A stretch of 64,000 nucleotides of DNA. It comes from Dillenia suffruticosa. Its lineage: Eukaryota; Streptophyta; Magnoliopsida; Dilleniales; Dilleniaceae. The notes beneath the pieces are model-generated. The model was not told the DNA's origin. It searched no databases and saw nothing but the letters and a program-made list of their open reading frames with translations. A program made the translations under genes and the position numbers. This document shows positions 46,099-58,900 of the stretch, piece after piece; within the stretch, counting starts at the first letter, position 1, and the number at the start of each line of letters is the position of its first letter. The stretch lies in NCBI GenBank assembly GCA_033439265.1, contig JAVTVX010000004.1, positions 10,272,201 through 10,336,200 of the forward strand. Reading direction: 5' to 3'.

Positions 46099-48317
46099 TA
46101 CTTAACAAATGAATTTGTTGAGAGTGTTAATAACTTCTTGGATTTTGCATGTTCACAACACAATTTTATAGATGGGTTAAAGATTAGATGTCCTTGCCAT
46201 AACTATCGGAACCATAAATTTTGTTCTCGGGATGATGTCGCAGTGCACTTGTTGTCAAAAGAGTTTGTTAATGGTTACACCATATGGGTTTGTCACGAAG
46301 AAGTAAGAAATGGACAATCATTTGAAGGGGAATCATCTAGACGTAGAGAGCATGTACAAGGTCCATATAGATCCATGATTGTCGATGCATTAGGCCCTCA
46401 TTTTGATTGGAATTCGAATCTTGATACATGAATGTTGAGAATACGGAGCCACCTAATCCAGAAGTGGCAATGTTTTATAAGTTGTTGAAAAGTGCTGAAA
46501 AACCATTATGGAATGTGTGTAAAATGCAGACAACATTATCAGCAGTTTCACAATTATTAAATTGCAAGTTAGAATTCAACATAAGTGCGGCATATTATGA
46601 TTGCATTAATGAGATTATACAAACTATGTTACCCGAAGATTCAAAGTTCATATCCAATTTTTACGGAACAAAGAAAGTCCAAAAAAAACTTGGACTTGGT
46701 TATCAGAAGATTGAAATTTGTGAAAATTATTGTATGTTATATTATCTAGAATATCGGGGAAAAACCAATTATTTTCATATACGGTAATCCTCGATATAAA
46801 CTTCGAAACGTAGGCAGTGGAAAAAGAAAACAAGTATCAAACAAGGTGTTACGATACTTGTCTCTAACACCAAGACTTCAAAGGCTTTACATATCAACAG
46901 TTACAGTAGAACACATGGCATGACATGCTAGAAATTAACGTACAGACAATGAAGTTGTTACACACCATGCCCATAGTCAAGCATGGGAGCATTTTGATTC
47001 TACTCATCCATCATTCGCCTCTAAAACTCGAAATATGCGCTTAGGGTTATGTACAAATGGATTTAAGCCATTTGGTCGGTCATCTATTCCTTACTCATTT
47101 TGGCCAGTTTTTATTACAATTTGCCTGCTTCTATGTGTATGAAGTAGCCTTTTATTTATATGAGTCTGATAATCCTGGGACCGAGAAATCCTATTAAGCA
47201 TATTGATGTCTTTTTGAGACCTTTGATTGAAACACTGAAAATGTTATGGAGTGATGGAGTTATCACTTATGACATTTCAAGACAACAAAACTTCCATATA
47301 AGAGCTGCACTTTTATGGACAATAAGTGATTTTCCAGCTTATGCAATGTTGTTAGGATAGAGCACTCATGGAAAGTTAGCATGCTCTTATTGCATGGAGA
47401 ATACAAAGTCATTTGTTCTTGCTAATGGTCGAAAGATTTCATTCTTTGATTGTCATCGTCAATTTCTTCCTACTGATCATCCATATCGGAGGCAAAGGGA
47501 TAAATTCTGAAAAGGAACAGTTGGGAATGATGTCCCTCCTCTTTTATCTGGCGATGAGATGTTTTATCGAGTGTCTTCTCTTTCTAAAATTATCTTCGGA
47601 AGAAAATACGATAGACAGACATTTTTAGGTTTTGGAATCGAACACAACTAGGTGAAAAGATGTATATTTTGGGACTTGTCTTATTAAAAAATCTTTCTTA
47701 TTCGCCACAATTTGGATGTGATGCATATTAAAAAAAATGTGTTTGAGAATGTATTTAACACTGTGATGGATATTAAAGAAAAAATCAAGGACAACGTAAT
47801 GGCGAGACTCGACTTGGGGTTGTATTGCAAACGACCTGAATTAGAATTGAGAGAAATGAATGGGAGGACTTGGATGCCAAAAGGTTCATACGCCTTAAAT
47901 AAAGATCAAATATTACATGTATGCCGATGGCTGAAAAATTTGAAATTTCATGATGGATATGCTTCAAACTTGGCTCGATGTGTGAGCTTGGAGGATTTCA
48001 AATTTTATGGGATGAAAAGTCATGATTGTCACATCTTTATGCAGAGATTGATTCTTATTACCTTCCGTGACCTTGTACCTAACGCTGCTTGGGATGCTTT
48101 AATGGAACACAGTAATTTCTTTAGAGACTTATGTGCGACTGAGTTGCCTATTAATCATATGGAGATGTTGGAGAGAAATATAGTTGAGACGCTGTGCAAA
48201 CTTGAGAAAATCTTCCCCCCGTCATTCTTTGATAGTATCGAGCATTTGCCTGCTCACTTAGCTTATGAGATGAAGGTCAGAGGACCCGTATAATACAGAA
48301 GGATGTACCCATTTGTT
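46099..48317 (+). pseudogene. CACTA-2 transposase TNP2, right copy, decayed
   Basis: The inverted twin of 1-2172. After an acceptor at 46098 the reading starts LTNEFVESVNNFLDFACSQ. It continues with the CPCHNYRNHKF motif, VNGYTIWVCHEE (46138-46431), then 46428-46787 (PPNPEVAMFYKLLKSAE), VLRYLSLTPRLQRLY (about 46850), HFDSTHPSFASKTRN, ILGPRNPIKHIDVFLRP (47160-47360), and LDVMHIKKNVFENVF to VRGPV (47712-48293). The frame is broken by stops at about 46432, 46920, 47360 and 47640. About 90 bases covering the start codon in the left copy are absent here. The gene ends abruptly at about 48317, where copia I begins, within the conserved RRMYPF motif. In the 119-residue block the two copies differ at five residues. 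Confidence 0.9.
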
Positions 48318-49169
48318 AGTTTGTTTGAAACCTTCATTGGTATCAGAGATTCTTAAGTAGTTTCTTGCCCCTTCAGTGAATTTAATATATATATGAAAAA
48401 TGCCATGTGTATTTTTAATGGTGAATTAATATCAATTTTCCGCAATGTTATAGAACTAAAATGTTGGGAAAATGGTTCCTAAAAAAAAAAAATTACCGGT
48501 GGTGGGAACTTTTGCCATCATTTCAATAGAAAAACTACGGTAGGTTTTAATGTTTTGACATTTCTTTTGTTGGCAAAGTAAATCTGAGAACATTTACCTT
48601 AAATGTTGGGAAAGAATACATATATACATTACATATATAGAGAGAGAGGGGGGGAGAGAGGAGATTTCCCTATGTATTATTTAAATGACATTTTACCCTC
48701 TTAGTCATAAGAACTAACACAATATATCTTTGGCACGAAAGAACAAATGAAATCTTTCGTGAAAATATTTTCTATATTTGTTTTCTTTTATTGTTGTTGC
48801 AATATGTTTTACTTCATGTGTTTTCTTCTACAAAAAAGATTCTATTCGAAACACCAATTGAGGATGATGTTGATACATTTATCCTCAAATCAATTTCTAT
48901 AGCATTTAAATACCATAGTTATACTCTTAGAAAAATATTATGATGATGATTAGACTGTTGAGGAGATTTCTGCAAATGTCTCGGAGGGTCACGATCCTTG
49001 TGAATAGGAGGCCATTGTTGCATACTAGTGCTCAACACGTAAAAAGATAATAACATGCTTTATTTAATAAGATTTTGTTTTTTTTTTCTTTTTATATACT
49101 TACCATAATAATTCAAAATATTTCGTAGGAGAAGTCTAAGATAGTGAAGTAGATCTGACTACAACAAAC

Positions 49170-49628
49170 ATATATGTGCTCTGCGGCTCAAAGTTATTTG
49201 CGAGGTGGATAAAGGAATTAATAATTTTTTAAAATACTGTTGCTGTATTTAGTAGTATCTTTTTAGTTACCAATGATTTTATTTTAGGAATAAGAGATAG
49301 GATATCCTCTAACAGAATTGAACCTTACAAAACTACCATATGAGGAAGGATGGTTCATATGTAAATACAAAGTTGTCAGTATGATAGTCACATGAATTTT
49401 AGATGTAATTTATTTCTAAGCAATTGTGTTGATCTTTTAATGAAAGTTTGTGTTGAAATTTATATATGTATTTTTTATGTATAGGAACAAATTGATGAAA
49501 TGATGGCAACTCAACAAGTTATCTCAATGCAAGAGTCCATCAATCAAATTGTAAACAGAGTGTTCCTCAAAGTCACTGGCAAGGAACTTGTGGGAAGAGT
49601 TAGACGTAAAAGGATGGGGTCAACATGA
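49170..49628 (+). pseudogene. TNP1-type (Transposase_24, Ptta/En/Spm) gene fragment
   Basis: Three exon-like pieces resemble the second gene of CACTA elements. 49170-49220 reads YVLCGSKLFARWIKEL, like the family's CGSKSFAR motif. 49267-49360 follows an acceptor ttattttag and reads EIGYPLTELNLTKLPYEEGW. 49485-49628 follows acceptor atag and reads EQIDEMMATQQVISMQESIN, then VFLKVTGKELVGRVRRKRMG and a stop. The final motif matches the VLGKE.GRVRGLG ending of this family. It lies 1.2 kb downstream of TNP2 on the same strand and probably belonged to CACTA-2, although a copia leader piece now lies between them. Confidence 0.55.
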
Positions 49629-49699
49629 AAGAGTAGCCAGGGAAATCATCATCTTTTCATACAAAAAGCTAACTCTACGAAATAGTTAACCAGGGTGCC

Positions 49700-50017
49700 T
49701 CATAAATTGAAGAAAACAAAAGAAAACTTGAGAAAGAGGATGAAATAGTACTCATGACCGATCTCACTTTTGGTATTGGCATGTGATGTCCACCCCTTAG
49801 GCCAGAGATGTCTGATAGAAAATTCGAGACCACCACTAAACTTAGCGATATCAAAAATGGAGATAACTAAAATTTGGTGATCGGTAAAATCCGAGAAGGC
49901 AATGCGTGAAGTACTTGCGCCACCCAAGGAGAGTATGCACGTGTCTATTTTGGAGAATCCATCTCGACGATGTGTGAGGGCACATGCAGCCTCCATTTCT
50001 TGTGGAATTTTCATCAA
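49700..50017 (-). other. Antisense open frame in copia I leader
   Basis: A 105-codon minus-strand frame begins MMKIPQEMEAACAL with CILSLGGASTSRIAF and RHLWPKGWTSHANT, the counterpart of 42184-42525. The first 90 or so residues align without gaps. Function unknown. Confidence 0.4.
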
Positions 50018-52944
50018 AACTAATTTTTGTTCTCTCTGGATTTTTTTTTATAATTTTTAATTTATTTTCGAATTTCAAAAATAATTTTTCTAGATTTTTA
50101 AACTTAAAAATCGTTTAAAATTATTGAAAAATTATTTTCAATATTGAAAAAATTCTAAAAATTTTTATATGGGTCTAGAAAATTATTTTCTTATTTTTGG
50201 CTAATCAAGTGGAAATTTGTTTTTCACACTCATTATTTCTTTGTATTTTTGCTCATTATTTATATTTGAAAATTAGTTTTGTAATATAAAATTGTTTTAA
50301 AATTAAACAAATATTTTTAAAATAATCCTTTAGGATTTATTATAGTATTATAGTTAGTTACGTGTCTAACCTAATTTTGTTTTCGTTTTTAGGGAAAGTG
50401 GTGATAATCGAATGCATTTTTAAAAGTCTTTTGGCCTCTGGGGGAGGGAAAGAGATTTGATAATTTTAGAGTATTTGATGAAATTGGATCAAATATTGAT
50501 TTACAAAATGAACTCATCTCATATTTTATCAGATCATGTTGAGATTATGGAAGAGAAACATTTGGAATTTTTTCAATTAGGTCATACCATTCGGGGGACG
50601 ACGTGTATATACTGAGAAATTTGCTGCCTCCTTATTGGGTTAACATAGTTGATGAGTTGCTTGCCAAGAACGATTACATGATTCTTAATGATGTGAGACC
50701 ATCGTTAATAGAAAAGTAGGAAGTAAAAAAATATAGACACAAATCAAGAAAATGTTATCTTAAAATATAAATAGTTCCTCACAAGTTGTAAGGAGATTTA
50801 CTCCTAGGGATAGGCTATCTAAGGAAATTGTAAATATGATATCCTGAATAGATTTGTCCTGAACATGATAATTTATTTATATATTTTATTTCACAGGTTA
50901 TGACTATTGGCTAGGAGCGTGATCATGCAAAAGATGAAGTTTTATATAATTTTTTTTATGTAAAGTTTCTTTTAAATAGTTGTTGGCTATATTTGTTAAA
51001 TCATATGATCATGTAGGGAAAAGAAAACTAGGCTTTATTGAATGAAAATAAATGGATTTGTAGAATTTGAGTAATTCTCATCCAAAATTAAAACATTATT
51101 TAAATATTTTGTATGTTTAAAAGAAAATTTTGGACCGGTAGAATCTGAGTAATTCTTATCCATAATTATAAAATTATTTAAATACTTCATATATTTAAGT
51201 GTGAGATTTTTTGGTTGGAAGAATTTGAGAAACTCTCATTGAAAATCTATTGGATTTTGTAATTTTAAATTAAATTTATGATGGTGATCTATTAGGATCA
51301 TAGATGATGACTGAGAATCTAGTGAACTTTCGATTCTATACCTAATGTTGACCTATCTTGAATATTAATTTTGAAAAATAAAATTATGTGTATGATATGA
51401 GCATTAATATTAGTGTTCACTCTCTTGAAAGGTATCATGCATGTCATGTAGTACTTTGGTACGGGCAATGTTGCTCCGTAGATAAGAGAATAAGATGCTT
51501 ACCAGGCATGAAAAAGTGTAAATTCTACTATTCATACAACATTGGTTAGCTCTGTGATTGATGGCATGATTTCTGAGTATGAGCAATATATGACTGCTCA
51601 TGACATTTGGGTGTACCTCAGAGTAAAATATAAAGGTACCAGTGACTTATTTTAGATAAATGACTATAGAGTTTGATACTGAATAAAAGCAAGTTGGCCA
51701 CAGTATCAAACAATTGTTAAGAGACGTGTCAAACATGATTAGAGAGTAGTAGGCAGTTAGTCATGTCCTCTCCAATAAATAAAAAATTCAAGTCTTGATC
51801 CAATCTTTTCCTGTTAAGTGAGAGCACCTGAAATTTAGTTTGAATCACAATAACATTGAGGAAACTTTCTCTGATGTTGCTCTACACATTGAGCTTGGGG
51901 ATGAGCGGCTTAGTATAGCAAGATCTGGCAGGTGATGCTTTTATTGTAAAGTCTAGTTTCAAGTGAGTTTCAGACTTTAAATATGAGAGAGACTAAAACG
52001 AAAGCAAGAAAGGAATGGAGATTAGGACGGATCATAAAAGAACAATTCAAAATATAAGAAAAGAGTGAGAGACATTTGTGGATTTTCATCGAGTGTCTTC
52101 TAGTAAAAGATTGTTTAATGTGGAGAACAATGCTAGAATGAAGATGAGAGAAGTTGACACTTGTAAATTGAAATTACAAAACGATTGAACTCTCACTCTA
52201 CATAATATTTTCTACGTACCAGAAATTCAATAAAATTTAATATCTGTTCTTATTCTTTTGAAATTTGACCATTTTTTTTAACTTCCAGAGAGACAGGGTG
52301 AATTTGCAGTGATAACTTATTTGGCGTGGTTATCATCCTGATTGTGAGATTATTAAGAAAGGTATCGTAGTTCCTAAATTTATTGTGTTTATTCATTGAG
52401 ATGCACTCGTAAACAAAATCTTTTAATATTTTAAAAAAATCACCGTGCTTCAGGTTATGGCAATTAAATTTAACAGTACCCAAAATAATTTGATTTCTGA
52501 AAAAATAAGGGTCATTTGCATATATCAGTCTTAAATAGAGGAAGCTTCTACAAAATATTTTCCAATCCAGAGTACAAGACAGCCATTGAAAAATGTTCCG
52601 TAGAAGTTAGCCATTACTAATGATACAACTTCCATGAAGATTTCCGGTGTCTAGCACAAGGGATACAGTTTTACAACAAGTTCAACGCCCCAGATGGATG
52701 TATGATTTAGCATTCTAAAGAATATCAATTGTTGCGATCCATTAGCATGATGTAAATTTGACTCTGCCCTCTGATCACATTCCTCCAGCTAGCTCTACAT
52801 AGTGCAACAATATATCTTCACTTTGCATTCATTAAGAATCAGGATAAGATTCCAAAAAAGTTCACAAATGACATGCAAAATTTCGATGCACTTGAGACAT
52901 CAGTCTTGAAGGTTCAATCATATGAGAGAGAGAGAGAGGAATCA

Positions 52945-53320
52945 TGTAACACCGACACTACAGTATTCGTAGAAGAGTACCATTTTCAAAATATATATAT
53001 ACATATAAAACTGAGATATTCCTCAGTTTATTATATAGAGAGAGATTTTATTTATTTAACTTTGATTTTTGATTTTTAGGGTATTTAAATTAAATTTTTG
53101 GAATATTTTAATTTGTCGAATCGACAAATCGAAGTAAACCCCATTCTTATGAAATTCGCATTTCTAACGAAATATGGGTGTGAAAATATATATGCATAAA
53201 TATATATATAATTATTTATTTAGTAAAAAATAATAATAATTGGAGACACAACGTTTTGGGGCAAAACGCTGCGTCCCCAAATTGATTTGGGGATTAGGGT
53301 TGGAAACCCTAATCCCTCCA

Positions 53321-53358
<38 letters not shown>

Positions 53359-55870
53359 TCCCTCCTCGACTTTTCGTTTCTCTCCCCACCGGGAGCCACT
53401 CCTCCTTCGCCGTAGGCTCTGCCGCCAACAGCACACCACCATCATCATTATCATCTTCATCTTCTTCTTCTTCTTCTTTCCCTCTCGGTTTTTCTCTCAC
53501 AGTTTCTCTCCCCCGCGATTTCTCGCGATCGCTCTCCCTTCCCATTCGCATACCGCTGCGAGCTCTACCACCAGCGCACCACCGTGCGATCGCCCCTGCG
53601 TACCGCATACCACCGCGCGTGACTACCACTGCATCCCGCAAGCGTGTGCCTTTGCACGCGATCGAGCCACAGCGTACGACGACCGTCTCCTCCTGCGAGC
53701 CTCCATGAGCGTACCCTAGCGCTTGCAGGCGATCGAGCCATAGCACGTCTTTCCGCCAGCGCGCTACAGCGTAAACGCGAGCACGACCCAGTCCATGATT
53801 GAGCGCACCTCAGTCCGCGGGTGCAAGCCAGGCCGCGAGTGCGAGCTGGGCTGCGAGCGCACCAATGCACGAGCGCGCACTAGCACATGAGCACGCACTA
53901 GCCCGTGAGCCACTGCCAGCCTGCAGGCCCATCAGTCGCAGGCCCGTAGGGTCGCCAACCTGTATGCCCATCAGCTCGCAGGCCTGCCGGCCTGCTAGCC
54001 CATTGGCCCGCAGTCCCACGAGCCCGTTAGCAGAAGCCCACTGGCCCACAGACTCGCGAGCCTGTTATAGCCCGCGATGGCCTGCTACGGCCCGTAAGCC
54101 CGTGACAGCCCACGAATCTGTACGCAGGTAACTGATTTAGAGTTTTGATTCTGATCTAAGTGTTTATGACCTAACAAATAAATCTTGTCTTGATAGGGAG
54201 CGTTTCAGATTTTGTAGGGATCTAAGAGACATTCGAACGAAAGTTTATGCTCTGAGAAAACCTTAGGTGAGGGATTTCGGACCCATTGGATTTGGTTATC
54301 AAATTTAGGATAAATTTAAGATAAGAAGTCTTGTATATACTAGAATGTAAACTAGATTCGAATAGAATGCATTTTCAGACGTTGTATGTTGTTAATTAGG
54401 TTAAGTGTAGGATTTTTTTGTGCTATTACACGTGCAGAAATTTGGCATGAAGTAAAGTGCATACATATTTGTGTTAATGCATAAAAGAGAGTAGGAATGA
54501 GTGCAGGATTTCCTGCACTAAAGGAGTCCAACTGTGTACAGATTTTTGTGGTGCATATTTTTGTGGTGTATTAGTGACCATATGCATATAAAATTTAGGG
54601 CATGAGCATGAGAAGTTATGGGTATATGTATGTTGATTTTGAGGTGAAAGTTGTGACCCTATATATGTGCAATGCCTTGGCCAAGTACATTGGAGGGAAC
54701 CCAAGTATAACATGTTGTTAGGAGTATTGTGAATGGTGTTTAATAAGCAAAATGAAGGTTTATATGTAGGTATAAGGATGTATGATTGTGTGTTCATGTA
54801 TTTCCAATATTGGTGTATTTAAGTGACTTGAAAATGTGTAAATGATAAGATTTTACAAGAACATGTGCGAGTATGCATATATGGTAGATATATTTTATGG
54901 TGTTACATTGGATAGATGAATGATGCATTTGATGGTTAATAGCATTATCTTGAGTTGGGTGTTTTCATGGTGTGTACCCTATGTTGCCATTTTGATGATT
55001 TAGAAAAGACATTGGAGATGTTAATGATGATGTAAATAGTTGATGTTAGTATCACATTCATTGCGTTGGGTACCTCTGATAATGTGTGGTTGGAGTTGTT
55101 ATTTGGATAGTTGAAAGGGTTATTTAAAATATGACGTTTAATTCCCAAATGCTATAACACCTTTAATGTATTATGTGTAAACTCTTATTGTAGTGATATA
55201 GTGCTTGATCGATTGAGCAGAGAACTCTTTCTTCACTTTGTGGTATATTGGAGTGTGTGCTACCCTCTCCTATATAGTGAGTGAGACTTTGACATCTACT
55301 ATTGATTGACGAATCATGTTTTACCGATTTTCAAACGACATGATTTTTATACGTGTGAAAACTGAATGTTTAGATTTTGATCAGTATATGTACATATTTT
55401 ATGACAATTGGAGTGTCTCAACTGCTGATTTTATAGATTATGCATCCATGAGTTTGATAATTGATATTGTGCCAACTTTTCACTGTATTGGCATATGGTT
55501 TTGAATGGATTTATATACAATCTTTGGGCTGTACGCCCGGCCGATGATATGATACAATGCATAGGGCTGTATGCCTGGCCGATGTGATGATATGATGCAT
55601 GGGGCTACATGCCCGACCGACTTGGTGATATGGTGATATGCTTCCTCTAGCATTCCGTAGCTACAAAGGATATTTGGTAGAGGCACCCCTTGTACCCGAA
55701 TACGTTTCGGCCGGAGGTATTCGCCAGATCGTTATGTATTTGGGTGTTCCAGGTTGACGCTCATCAGAGAGGATATGAGTTTGCCTCTGTCTAGCACTGG
55801 GCAGGACATCATACACGGCCGACTATATATATGTATTATTATTATATGTGTGAAGAAAAGTGAACGAATA
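52945..55870 (+). repeat. Tekay-type LTR E, incomplete
   Basis: The LTR starts TGTAACACCGACAC after a GA tract. It contains the family inverted repeats (53245-53275 and 53291-53315), a CT tract, a GC-rich block to about 54125 and an AT-richer second half, where the words GTAGCTACAAAGG and GTCTAGCACTGGGC recall LTR C. Similarity to a full LTR ends near 55870, short of the usual end, next to a TA repeat. It is a third subfamily, closest at its start to LTR G. No internal region follows. Confidence 0.75.
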
Positions 55871-55879
55871 TATATATAT

Positions 55880-55922
55880 ATATATCAAACTAGTTAAGTT
55901 TTTAAAAATTTAACTAGTCAAA
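55880..55922. repeat. Short palindrome at the junction of LTR E and element D
   Basis: After a TA microsatellite (about 55867-55884) come ACTAGTTAAGTTTTT and AAAAATTTAACTAGT, nearly perfect 15-base inverted arms with almost no loop. The gag end of element D begins right after it on the minus strand. Confidence 0.6.
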
Positions 55923-58900
55923 ACTGTACATCGACATCATGATATACAAAAAGCTCAAAAGAAAGTACATCTGAAGAACTACACTGAGGGGTCTGCTGGA
56001 GGATTACCCATAATAACATAAGGATTTGCCTGTACGTCCTCCTGCGTTATCGCAAACACATGAGTCTGGGCCCTAGGCTGTTGTTACGACGATCCTGGCA
56101 CTGTATTACTCCCGGTTGTAGTCCGAGGAGCTGTAAGAGCTGAGTGCGCAGGTGCCCCCTGTTGGCCTGTGCCAGACGTACCAGTACGACTCTTTAAAGT
56201 CTGTCCTCCTCAACCTAAATAGGGGCAGACACTTCTAACGTGACCTTGTTTCCCACACTGAAAGCAAGTAACTGGTACTTTACATGCCCTAAAGGCATGG
56301 TGGCTGCTACATCTATGGCATAAAGGCGGTCTCTGTGTAGTAGACTGTGTAGAGACACTAGGGGCTAGTGCCCCAAAACCCTGTGGTTAAGATCCCTGTC
56401 CCGGTGCTGCTGGTGTGAAGCTAGAAGAACCTCCGAAATATCCAGAACCTCTACCCCTCTTCGAAGACTGTCCACCCTGTGACCCAGTCTTCCTCTTCTA
56501 TTGACTCTCCCTCTGTCTAGCCTTCGCTCGAATGATCTCCTCCGCTCGATATGCTGAATCAATCACCTCCGATAGTGTAAAAGAGGGAGTCACCGTCATA
56601 TACTTTCTGATGCTCAATTGAAGGCTATCTTCAAACTTGAACCTCAACTGAGCTGGTATAGCCATGTAGGGGACAAAGGCCGCTAGTCGTCTAAGCTCAC
56701 CCTTGTACTCTGAAACTGACCTCTTCCCCTGGCGTAAGTGTAGGAACTCCATCCTCATCCGGTCCTACAGGAACGGGGTGAAGTACCTGCGGTCGAACTC
56801 TCGTAGAAAGTACTCCCACCGCAGGGTCTGTGTAGCACTGTCACGGATAGCCTCCCACCACGAGAGGGCATCTCCGTCGAGGAGTCTCTCAGCAACTCTC
56901 AATCTGAGCTCCTCTGATAACCCCAAATCCGTAAGGATCCTACGAATCCTATTGATCCAGTGCTTTGCCACTACGACATCATTGGATCCCGAAAAGTCTG
57001 CGCATCCGAACTACCGAGACTCTTTCACCAATTGCGTAAGCTCGTGGATGCACCTCAAAGTAGCCAACGTCTCATTAGTCAGAGTAGAAATAGAAGGACT
57101 GGCCACCAAAGGAGGAATCGATGCCGGAGTAGGTACGGCAGCAGGTGCGGTGGCTAGAGTCTATAGTGGAGGTGGTGGCATCTGCGCCCCATATTTACAA
57201 TACCACTCCTGCCACTACCTCAAGGTATCGAGTGGTAGTGGAGGAATCTCGACTATACCTGTCGATAGAGGTGCTGGGGTGGCGCTGGTGAGTGTGCTCG
57301 AGTAGAGGAAGCGTCCTCTGGTACTCGTAGCGCCTCGGGTGCCCTAGGTGCATCAGGCATGGTAAGACCCTCAAGTGAGGCGAATTTAGCACCTCTCCTA
57401 CCACGTCTAGGTGGCATAATTCTGTGAAAAAAACACATTTTTTATTAGATAGAAATCAAGAATTAGGGGTAGTTGCTCCGTAACTAACCGAAAAAAATGA
57501 ACTATAATTCAAAGCATTTGAATGCGAAATAACGAGTTAGAAGCATTATGTATCCAACTTTATAAAATAGATGAACTTATATGCCTATGGTCAAGTATGG
57601 GACTTTAATGACTGTATTAAACTCTATAATGCATTGAAGACTTTTCATATACTTGGGAAGACTTTTACTATCATCTTTTCTCTAACCTAGAGGCTCTGAT
57701 ACCAATCGATCTGTCACGTCCTGAACCGGGATCGTGAATAGCCGCCCGTTGCCCCTAGATGTCAGCTGTATTTTTATAGAAAATCGGGTAGAATCTTCCC
57801 ATAAATTGGAGGTTTCTCATGTACAAATAAACCTATATATTCAAAATCAACCTGTAATTTAAATAAATGGCCATCTCGGCCTCTCCAAAATCAACAAATA
57901 CCACAGCCAACATCCAAAACAACGCAAGAATATAAAGTTTGCAACAGTCCTAGCCACAAACCTCTACTATCATGCCCAACTAGAGCGTAAACAGCCGCTA
58001 CACCAAGCAAATCTAATTTTATACAATGTATAACATATTTTCCAAGTAGAAAGTTTAAAACGCTTATAGATGCCTCAATGCAAGTAAAATGAACCAAAGC
58101 GAGAGTTATGCACACAACTGTCCATAAGTTATACAGTCATCCCATAATATAAACGGCCAACTACGGACCTCAATATCAAGATCTCACAAGGTCGAAATAA
58201 GATAAAGATTTCATATTTCAATTTGAAGTAAATCTCACCGTCATAATTACCAAATCCGCTCTAGGGCCTGTAACGTCGCTCTATCACAATAAACCTGTTT
58301 GAGGAGGGAAAAAGAGAGGGATGAGTATCATGGGAAGATACCCAGTGAGTGAGGGGGATAATATCAAGTATAAATAGTGTGGGTGAACAATTGGAGTGTC
58401 AAATAATATCATTCGAAACAGAAATTCACATTTCGCAGCAAAACATGATATGTTTAGTAATTTGAAATCATTTAATCAATCACACGATAACAAATATGTA
58501 TGTATCCATTTAAAATCAAAAAATGTCAGAGCGAGCCAAAGATGATCCTGGTAAAGGTCAACCGTGATCAAGGACAGGCACATCGGGGGTTTTAGTATGC
58601 ATAGAGTTTAAAACGCTCTCTACCCCGATGTTGGCCATGAGTTCACTGGGGCTAACTCATCATCATGCATAGGACCCTGCCCGGTGCTACGGAATCATCA
58701 TAATATCACAAGAACACAACGTCTCAGGGCACAACGTCCTACAAGTAGCATCACATCACGCATAACTAGTGGGCATCCAACCCACATAGTTTATCAAAAT
58801 ATTTCAAATCTGCGTGCCAATATGTTTCATCAAATCGTTTCAAAACAGCAAATCAATGCATCGGTAGAAAGGAAATTATCAATTTTCAAATAAAGGCACA

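Larger units (their letters stand above)
48318..52944 (+). mobile_element. Ty1/copia element I: LTR edge, leader, gag and protease remnants, fossil
   Basis: The last 20 or so bases of the same LTR as in copia H (ending CCTTCA at 48336) are followed by the primer site TTGGTATCAGAGA and leader sequence matching H. From 49690 to 51140 it again follows H. At 51540-52100 the translation shows copia gag (DGMISEYEQYMTAHDIWVYL; DVALHIELGDERL), and near 52170-52260 a protease-region remnant (HNIFYVPEIQ, NLISVLILLKF). A CACTA-type stretch lies inside at about 48440-49690. It has many breaks. 52300-52944 has no clear coding part. Confidence 0.65.

Noticed and set aside
51400-51660. Independent host gene near 51.5 kb
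   Set aside because: The readable words (SEYEQYMTAHDIWVYL) are copia gag.
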